NCBI GenBank assembly: GCA_035267045.1
Contig: DATFMH010000036.1
Span: 1-10,988 of the forward strand
Source: DATFMH01 sp035267045
GTDB lineage: Bacteria; Bacteroidota; Rhodothermia; Balneolales; DATFMH01
Reading direction: 5' to 3'
DNA: 10,988 nucleotides
This document shows positions 6,431-10,988 of the stretch, piece by piece. Position 1 is the first letter of the stretch. Each line of letters begins with the position of its first letter. The notes below the pieces were generated by a model. It was not told the origin of the DNA. It did no database searches and saw only the letters and a list, made by a program, of their open reading frames with translations. The translations under genes were made by a program, and so were the position numbers.

Positions 6431-7954
6431 ATGTCTAATAAGGAGAAAAATTCCGAGTCGTTTCGCGACAGCATCGGTACATTAACCAAAGAAGGCAAAC
6501 GAAACTGGATCTTTGCCCAAAAACCGTCGGGCCTGTACCACAAGGCCCGGGCGGTTGTGGCAACGATTTTGTTAGCTTTCTTATTTGCCGGTCCCTTTAT
6601 TACAATCAACGGACACCCTTTACTGCAATTGAATGTACTTGAACGGAAGTTCACTATTCTCGGCATGGTTTTCTGGCCGTCGGACTTTTATATTCTGGTC
6701 CTTGCAGCATTAACACTTCTTCTGTTCGTAATCGTTTTTACCGCTATTTTTGGACGCATCTGGTGCGGGTGGGCCTGTCCGCAAACGATCTTTATGGAAA
6801 TGGTCTTCCGGAAAATCGAATACTGGATTGAGGGAGATGCTTCCGCGCAAAAACGTCTGAACAGGGAACCATGGTCAGCAAAGAAAATTTTCAAGAAAGT
6901 ATCGAAACATGGCATTTTTTATGCCGTCTCCTTTATCATTGCCAATACCTTTCTGGCTTATATCATTGGTAAAGATGAGTTATTTAAAATAATGAGTGAT
7001 CCCGTAAGTGCTCATCTCACCGGTTTTATCATAATCAATCTATTCAGTTTAACATTTTATGGTGTCTTTTCAAGGTTCCGTGAACAGGTTTGCCAGTTTG
7101 CCTGTCCTTACGGCCGGTATCAATCAGTCATGATAGACGAAGATTCTATTGCTGTTACCTACGATTTTGAACGTGGTGAACCGCGTGGAAATCCGAAAAA
7201 ATTAAAACGCTCTTTGTTGAAGAAAAGGAATAAAGCCGAAGAATCAATGAGCAATGCCGGGAATCATGGTGTGAGTGTTGCAGATATTGCCCAATCCGGT
7301 AAAATCGATAGTTCTGAGATACCGGAATTAGGCGATTGTATCGATTGCTACCAATGTGTTAAAGTATGTCCGGCCGGAATCGATATTCGTAATGGTATTC
7401 AGATGGAATGTATACAATGTACAGCCTGTATGGATGCCTGTGATAATGTCATGGATAAGATCGATAAGCCAAGAGGATTGATCCGGTATTCATCATGGAA
7501 TGGCATTCTGAATCACGATAAAAAGATTCGATTCACTCCACGGGTTATGGCTTATACTATTGTATTGCTGATTCTGGCAACCTTATTTACCGGATTGTTA
7601 TTCAGCCGTAGCGATACACAATCGATCATTCTTCGTGCCCCGGGCGTTCTCTATCAACAATTACCGAATGGAAATTACACCAACATTTATAATCTCAAAC
7701 TCATTAATAAAACATTTGATGAGAAGAAAATTGCTCTGAAACTACTCAGTCCGGATCAAGGCAGCATCACCGTCATCGGCAAATTGGAGCCTGTTCCACC
7801 ACAGGAAATCCGGGAAGGCCGTTTCTTTGTCGCACTTCCTAAAAGTGTCATGAAACCGGAACTTACCCAGATAGTCGTTGGTGTTTACACGGATGGCAAG
7901 CTCTCAGATAAAATACAATCGTCATTCATCGGACCAGATAAACTTAACCCATAA
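6431..7954 (+). CDS. ccoG: cbb3-type oxidase accessory ferredoxin-like membrane protein CcoG
   Basis: A 507-residue polyferredoxin-like membrane protein of the CcoG/FixG/RdxA family. CcoG has been described as a cupric reductase that prepares Cu(I) for oxidase assembly. Visible features: membrane helices near 41-60 and 86-107; WCGWACP (Cys112, Cys116); helices near 160-180 and 195-213; CQFACPYG (Cys221, Cys225); a ferredoxin domain with two cysteine sets (303, 306, 309, 313 and 327, 330, 333, 337) for two 4Fe-4S clusters; a further helix near 371-392; and a C-terminal beta-rich extracytoplasmic domain. I start at the ATG at 6431, which has AGAGG about eight bases upstream. The in-frame TTG at 6425 would add only Met-Ile and sits too close to that site. 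It lies 45 bases after ccoP, the widest gap in the operon. Confidence 0.94.
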   Translation: MSNKEKNSESFRDSIGTLTKEGKRNWIFAQKPSGLYHKARAVVATILLAFLFAGPFITINGHPLLQLNVLERKFTILGMVFWPSDFYILVLAALTLLLFVIVFTAIFGRIWCGWACPQTIFMEMVFRKIEYWIEGDASAQKRLNREPWSAKKIFKKVSKHGIFYAVSFIIANTFLAYIIGKDELFKIMSDPVSAHLTGFIIINLFSLTFYGVFSRFREQVCQFACPYGRYQSVMIDEDSIAVTYDFERGEPRGNPKKLKRSLLKKRNKAEESMSNAGNHGVSVADIAQSGKIDSSEIPELGDCIDCYQCVKVCPAGIDIRNGIQMECIQCTACMDACDNVMDKIDKPRGLIRYSSWNGILNHDKKIRFTPRVMAYTIVLLILATLFTGLLFSRSDTQSIILRAPGVLYQQLPNGNYTNIYNLKLINKTFDEKKIALKLLSPDQGSITVIGKLEPVPPQEIREGRFFVALPKSVMKPELTQIVVGVYTDGKLSDKIQSSFIGPDKLNP

Positions 7955-7968
7955 CAGGAAATCATCTC

Positions 7969-8439
7969 ATGTCAGATTCAAAAAAGAAAACATTCAAATT
8001 TAACTGGGGATGGGGCCTATTGTTGTTTTATACATTTTTTTGTGTTGTCACCGTCTGGTTTGTGTTCTTCACAACCCATCAGGATGAAGATCTGGTCACA
8101 GAACATTACTATAAAAAGACACTGACCTATCAGCAACATATTGATGAGCATAACCGGGCTCTTAAATTGAACAACCCGGTTAAGTGGCAAATAAATAACG
8201 CAAACTCAAATATCACATTCGAATATCCTGCCAATAGTGTAAAAGGACAAATCCATTTCTACCGTCCGTCCGATGCCCAACAGGATAAGATTGTGTCGAT
8301 ATCACCCGATGCAAACAGCAAACAACAAATCTCCCTGCAATCATTTGAACGGGGACTTTGGGAAATCAAAGTCAACTGGGAAGAGAATGGTAAAACGTAT
8401 TACCAGGAAGCACGGCTTGTATTAGAACATAACTCATAA
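7969..8439 (+). CDS. ccoH: FixH-family cbb3 oxidase assembly protein (CcoH)
   Basis: A 156-residue protein of the FixH/CcoH family. A short lysine-rich cytoplasmic N-terminus is followed by one membrane helix (about 13-34). Next comes the diagnostic DLVTEHYYKKTLTYQQHIDEH stretch (Asp41, Tyr47, Tyr48, Lys49, Tyr54, Gln55; family pattern LV-x-YY-K-x-Y-Q-x-I), then a beta-rich periplasmic domain to the end. CcoH interacts with CcoN during assembly and is needed for stable oxidase in organisms where it has been studied. It begins 14 bases after ccoG behind an AGGA-type ribosome binding site and ends 11 bases before the next gene. Confidence 0.9.
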   Translation: MSDSKKKTFKFNWGWGLLLFYTFFCVVTVWFVFFTTHQDEDLVTEHYYKKTLTYQQHIDEHNRALKLNNPVKWQINNANSNITFEYPANSVKGQIHFYRPSDAQQDKIVSISPDANSKQQISLQSFERGLWEIKVNWEENGKTYYQEARLVLEHNS

Positions 8440-8450
8440 ACGTTATCATC

Positions 8451-9167
8451 ATGATCTGGACCGGCTTTTTTATCGGTTTATTCGGTAGTTTTCATTGCAT
8501 CGGCATGTGTGGTCCGATTGCCATGGCATTACCCGGTTCCGATCAATCAAGGATGCGTGTCATTATCAATCGCATTATTTATAATTTCGGCCGGGTTATC
8601 ACTTATTCTCTGCTTGGAGCATTGATGGGCGTCATCGGGCGCCAAATTTCCCTGGCCGGTTTTCAGCAGGTTCTTTCCATTATAATTGGCTTCTTTATCC
8701 TTGTATATGTCCTAATACCTTCCCGGTTTGGAAACAGGATAATTCAATTATCAGGAATTCATCAAATCATCATAAAAATTCAGCATACTATAGGGATACT
8801 ATTTAAGTTAAATAATCAAATGTCGATGGTAACTATCGGCATTTTAAATGGCTTCTTGCCATGTGGACTTGTTTATGCCGGATTAGCCGGTTCTTTAGTG
8901 ACCGGATCTGTTTCCGGTGGATTTACTTATATGATATTATTTGGACTAGGAACAATGCCTTTGATGCTGTTAACTTCACTGATCCCCCATTTTGCAGGCT
9001 TCAAATTGAGAAGACGCATCAACCGTTTTATTCCATATGCAGCGGGTGTTTTAGGATTACTTTTTATATTGAGGGGATTATCCCTTGGTATTCCTTTTAT
9101 AAGTCCTGTTTTACCGCATACGGGTACCACTTTACAACAAGTGAATAGTCATCCGATGCATCCATGA
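8451..9167 (+). CDS. TauE/SafE-like membrane protein of the cbb3 cluster, putative metal transport or maturation
   Basis: A 238-residue polytopic membrane protein, about six helices, of the COG2836-type TauE/SafE/DsbD-like family often annotated as 'sulfite exporter'. The N-terminal helix carries FGSFHCIGMCGP (His15, Cys16, Cys20) and a second half carries NGFLPCGLVYAG (Cys138). Paired cysteines within the membrane resemble DsbD-like carriers of electrons or metal ions. The same type of gene sits between fixS and hemN in pseudomonads, so a role in copper handling or oxidase maturation is more likely here than sulfite export. Direct proof of function is lacking for this family member. The C-terminus ends in a short His/Met-rich tail (HPMHP). 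The ATG lacks a clear Shine-Dalgarno and probably depends on coupling to ccoH, 11 bases upstream. Confidence 0.8.
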   Translation: MIWTGFFIGLFGSFHCIGMCGPIAMALPGSDQSRMRVIINRIIYNFGRVITYSLLGALMGVIGRQISLAGFQQVLSIIIGFFILVYVLIPSRFGNRIIQLSGIHQIIIKIQHTIGILFKLNNQMSMVTIGILNGFLPCGLVYAGLAGSLVTGSVSGGFTYMILFGLGTMPLMLLTSLIPHFAGFKLRRRINRFIPYAAGVLGLLFILRGLSLGIPFISPVLPHTGTTLQQVNSHPMHP

Positions 9168-9187
9168 CCTTTTAGCGTTAAACAATT

Positions 9188-10564
9188 ATGACAAATTTAG
9201 ATGTAAATCTCGACCTCGTAAGAAAATATGATATTCCCGGCCCACGGTATACCTCCTACCCTTCGGCCTTACATTTTTCCGAAGAAATACGGCAGAAAGA
9301 TATATTTGAGCAGATCAAACGAAATAACGAATCAAATAAACCCATCTCGCTTTATTTCCACCTTCCTTTTTGTTATTCCCTTTGCTGGTTTTGCGGATGT
9401 ACACAGGTGATTACAAAAAACCAGGATAAAGGTCCGGTTTATATGGATTACCTGGACAAGGAAATGAAGCAGATGGCTCCATATATCAACGACGAACGGT
9501 CCACGGTTCAGATGCACTGGGGAGGCGGTACGCCAACATTTCTGAGGCCTGAAGAGATCCGTGACCTGGGTGAACGTATCCATTCCTATTTCAATTTCAC
9601 ACCGGATGCGGAAGTGAGCGTGGAAGTTGATCCCCGGCGATTGACGAAAGACCATGTTCAGGCTTTGCATTCCGCCGGATTCAACAGGGCTTCGCTTGGC
9701 GTTCAGGATGTAAACCCGGAAGTACAAAAAGCGGTACATCGTATTCAATCCGATGAGCAAAACGAAAACACGATTAAATGGCTTCGTGAGGAAGATTTTC
9801 AGTCAATCAACATTGACTTGATCTACGGTTTGCCCCATCAAACAGCAGAGTCGTTCGATAAAACACTGGACGCGGTACTGGAATATGATCCCGACCGTTT
9901 TGCCGTCTTCAATTATGCCCATGTACCCTGGGTGAAGCCGGCTCAGAAGTTACTGGATGCCGATGCACTGCCGGCCCCGGAAGAAAAACTGGCCATGTTA
10001 AAACTCATTATCGAACGGCTGACCCGTTCCGGGTATGTGTATATCGGTATGGACCATTTCGCCAAGCTTGATGATGAGCTGACAGTTGCTCAACGCAACA
10101 AAGAATTACAGCGTAATTTCCAGGGATACAGTACCTATGCCGGAACCGATATCTATGCATTCGGGATGTCATCCATATCACAAGTTGAAGATGTTTATTA
10201 TCAGAATACCAAGAACCTGCAGGATTATTACAATGTCATTGATCAACATAAATCACCTATCATGAAAGGTTATATCTTAAGTGATGATGATATGATCCGC
10301 CGGCAGACGATCATGCAATTGATGTGTGATATGGAACTGAATTTTAATGAGATGTCGGATAAGCTGAATATCAATTTCCGGGATTATTTTGGTGACATTC
10401 TGAAAAATTTTGGTGACATGGCTAGTGACGGTTTATTGTCGATTGATGATAATGATCTGAGAGTCACGACCAACGGACGCCTGTTTATCCGGAACATCGC
10501 CATGAAATTTGATGCGTATATCAAACAGGAGAATACCGATCACAAATATTCACATACCGTTTGA
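9188..10564 (+). CDS. hemN: Oxygen-independent coproporphyrinogen III dehydrogenase HemN
   Basis: A 458-residue radical-SAM enzyme that converts coproporphyrinogen III to protoporphyrinogen IX without oxygen, in the cytoplasm. The N-terminal KYDIPGPRYTSYPSA (13-27) is typical of true HemN. Cys62, Cys66 and Cys69 form the CxxxCxxC 4Fe-4S motif, followed by Cys71. Tyr56 and His58 precede it, and GGGTPT (112-117) is the SAM-contacting glycine motif. The RNFQGYSTYAGTDIYAFGMSSIS block (309-331; key Gln312, Gly313, Tyr314, Gly326, Ser328) and the C-terminal extension to 458 separate it from HemW, which is shorter and does not make haem. Haem b and haem c for the oxidase are needed when oxygen is scarce, so its place as the last gene of the operon fits. 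It starts 20 bases after the TauE/SafE-like gene with no evident Shine-Dalgarno. Confidence 0.95.
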   Translation: MTNLDVNLDLVRKYDIPGPRYTSYPSALHFSEEIRQKDIFEQIKRNNESNKPISLYFHLPFCYSLCWFCGCTQVITKNQDKGPVYMDYLDKEMKQMAPYINDERSTVQMHWGGGTPTFLRPEEIRDLGERIHSYFNFTPDAEVSVEVDPRRLTKDHVQALHSAGFNRASLGVQDVNPEVQKAVHRIQSDEQNENTIKWLREEDFQSINIDLIYGLPHQTAESFDKTLDAVLEYDPDRFAVFNYAHVPWVKPAQKLLDADALPAPEEKLAMLKLIIERLTRSGYVYIGMDHFAKLDDELTVAQRNKELQRNFQGYSTYAGTDIYAFGMSSISQVEDVYYQNTKNLQDYYNVIDQHKSPIMKGYILSDDDMIRRQTIMQLMCDMELNFNEMSDKLNINFRDYFGDILKNFGDMASDGLLSIDDNDLRVTTNGRLFIRNIAMKFDAYIKQENTDHKYSHTV

Positions 10565-10591
10565 TTTTTTGCCACCGATTGTCACATATTT

Positions 10592-10625
10592 GTAGTAGGG
10601 ACATGCCATGGCATGTCCCTACTAC
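10592..10625. repeat. Perfect 34-bp palindrome, candidate dispersed palindromic repeat
   Basis: The left arm GTAGTAGGGACATGCCA (10592-10608) is followed directly by its exact reverse complement (10609-10625), with no loop and CCATGG at the centre. It starts 27 bases after the hemN stop. There is no T-tract right after it, so it is not a standard terminator, although it could protect or end the operon transcript. The GTAGGG...CCCTAC ends resemble palindromic intergenic repeats that occur in many copies in various bacterial genomes. Whether this one is repeated elsewhere cannot be seen from this window. Confidence 0.9.
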
Positions 10626-10641
10626 CGCCTTTATCCCCAAA

Positions 10642-10681
10642 AGCCTTCAGGCTCTCCCTAACAATAGGGAGTACATTTTTT
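10642..10681 (+). terminator. Probable rho-independent terminator of the cbb3 operon
   Basis: A small hairpin AGCCT-TC-AGGCT (10642-10653) is followed at once by CTCCCTA-ACAA-TAGGGAG (10654-10671), a 7-bp stem with a 4-base loop. Four bases later comes a run of six T (10676-10681). The second hairpin plus T-run fits an intrinsic terminator for the run of genes ending in hemN. The 4-base gap before the T-run makes it less than ideal. Confidence 0.6.
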
Positions 10682-10794
10682 ATCATGTGCCTAAATTGTT
10701 TAGGTAATTAAATTTAATAAATTACTTATTGGTCAGCCTCATGACTGGAAATTGATATAATTTTACTTTATAAACCAAATAGCGACCTAATAAC

Positions 10795-10829
10795 ATTGTT
10801 TATTGATCATTGATCACTGTTAATTGTTC
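10795..10829. repeat. Degenerate heptanucleotide array (five units)
   Basis: Read in steps of seven bases the segment gives ATTGTTT, ATTGATC, ATTGATC, ACTGTTA, ATTGTTC: five in-phase variants of ATTGWTC, two of them identical neighbours. It looks like a decayed heptamer tandem repeat with the same period as the array at the left end of the window but a different unit. Confidence 0.6.
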
Positions 10830-10870
10830 TTCCTTTGATCCTTCCCCATTCTTTTCGTAATGTAAAGATA

Positions 10871-10900
10871 TGCTATAAAATCATTTACAAATAAAGGAGA
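10871..10900 (+). promoter_or_regulatory. Extended -10 promoter and Shine-Dalgarno for the dodecin-like gene
   Basis: TGCTATAAA (10871-10879) has the TGn extension and a near-consensus -10. The matching -35 position (about 10851-10856, CTTTTC) is poor, which extended -10 promoters tolerate. AAAGGAGA (10893-10900) lies four bases before the ATG, a strong ribosome binding site. The gene thus appears to have its own promoter, separate from the oxidase operon. Confidence 0.5.
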
Positions 10901-10904
10901 GAAT

Positions 10905-10988
10905 ATGGAAGACCACACGTATAAACTTATTGAATTGACGGGAACCTCAGGTAAAAGCATGGAAGATGCCGTGCAAAATGCTATCTCC
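10905..10988 (+). CDS. Dodecin family protein, N-terminal part (cut by window edge)
   Basis: Twenty-eight codons are visible, reading MEDHTYKLIELTGTSGKSM and continuing EDAVQNAIS to the edge. This matches the start of dodecins, which are about 65-75 residues long: a first beta strand with the YKxIELxGTS pattern, then a helix beginning S-x-EDAVQNAI. Dodecins assemble into 12-subunit spheres that bind and store flavins such as riboflavin or FMN. The flavin-stacking residues lie further on, outside the window, so binding cannot be judged. The ATG is preceded by a strong AAAGGAGA. A functional link to the oxidase operon is not evident. Confidence 0.85.
   Translation, partial: MEDHTYKLIELTGTSGKSMEDAVQNAIS

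Larger units (their letters stand above)
10565..10904. other. Intergenic region between hemN and the dodecin-like gene
   Basis: A 340-base stretch in which I see no credible gene on either strand. It holds, in order, a perfect 34-bp palindrome, a terminator-like hairpin pair, small AT-rich hairpins at 10690-10725 (CCTAAA/TTTAGG with a 3-base loop, then GTAATT/AATTAC with a 10-base loop), a degenerate heptamer array, and an extended -10 promoter with a Shine-Dalgarno for the next gene. Confidence 0.8.

Noticed and set aside
6425..6433. TTG at 6425 as the ccoG start
   Set aside because: The ribosome binding site AGAGG is too close to it and well placed for the ATG at 6431.
9188..10564. HemW instead of HemN
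   Set aside because: It has the HemN N-terminal motif, Cys71 after the radical-SAM cysteines, the GYSTYAGTDIYAFG block and full length of 458 residues.
10592..10625. The 34-bp palindrome as a classical rho-independent terminator
   Set aside because: It has no loop and is not followed by a T-run; the hairpin at 10654-10671 with the T-run at 10676-10681 fits better.

Overview
The window holds an almost complete gene cluster for a cbb3-type (C-family) haem-copper cytochrome oxidase, the high-affinity terminal oxidase used at low oxygen. All recognisable genes are on the + strand. In order they are: an Rrf2-family Fe-S regulator; ccoI (copper P-type ATPase); ccoS; a fused ccoN-ccoO gene; ccoQ; a short single-haem ccoP; ccoG; ccoH (fixH); a TauE/SafE-like membrane protein; and hemN. 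After a 340-base non-coding stretch, the first 28 codons of a dodecin-like gene run off the right edge.

Organism: the fused CcoNO, the single-haem CcoP and the order ccoI-S-NO-Q-P-G-H-TauE/SafE are typical of the Bacteroidota and their relatives (FCB group). The DNA is moderately AT-rich. Several genes have clear Shine-Dalgarno sequences (before ccoNO, ccoQ, ccoP and the dodecin gene), which is less usual in Bacteroidia and Flavobacteriia. I therefore lean towards a deeper FCB lineage such as Balneolota, Ignavibacteria or Calditrichota, without being able to name it.

Layout: 1-51 is a perfect heptanucleotide tandem repeat. 52-169 is the AT-rich promoter region of the regulator, with an inverted repeat. 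170-625 is the regulator. 626-730 is the promoter region of the oxidase operon and carries 14-bp repeated units that share their core with the regulator's promoter. 731-10564 is one tightly packed run of nine genes with overlaps or gaps of 45 bases or less, probably one transcript. 10565-10904 contains a perfect 34-bp palindrome, a probable terminator hairpin, a degenerate heptamer array and the dodecin promoter.

How the genes work together: CcoNO, CcoQ and CcoP form the enzyme. CcoG is expected to reduce copper, and CcoI moves copper across the membrane for the CuB site. CcoS, CcoH and probably the TauE/SafE-like protein assist cofactor insertion and assembly. HemN makes haem precursor without oxygen. 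The Rrf2 protein has the three cysteines and the histidine expected of an IscR-like cluster ligand set, and the motif shared by both promoters suggests that it controls itself and the operon. I see no FNR/FixK-type box upstream of the operon. I found no clearly unknown gene. The most interesting parts are this putative Fe-S-sensing control circuit and the intergenic repeats.
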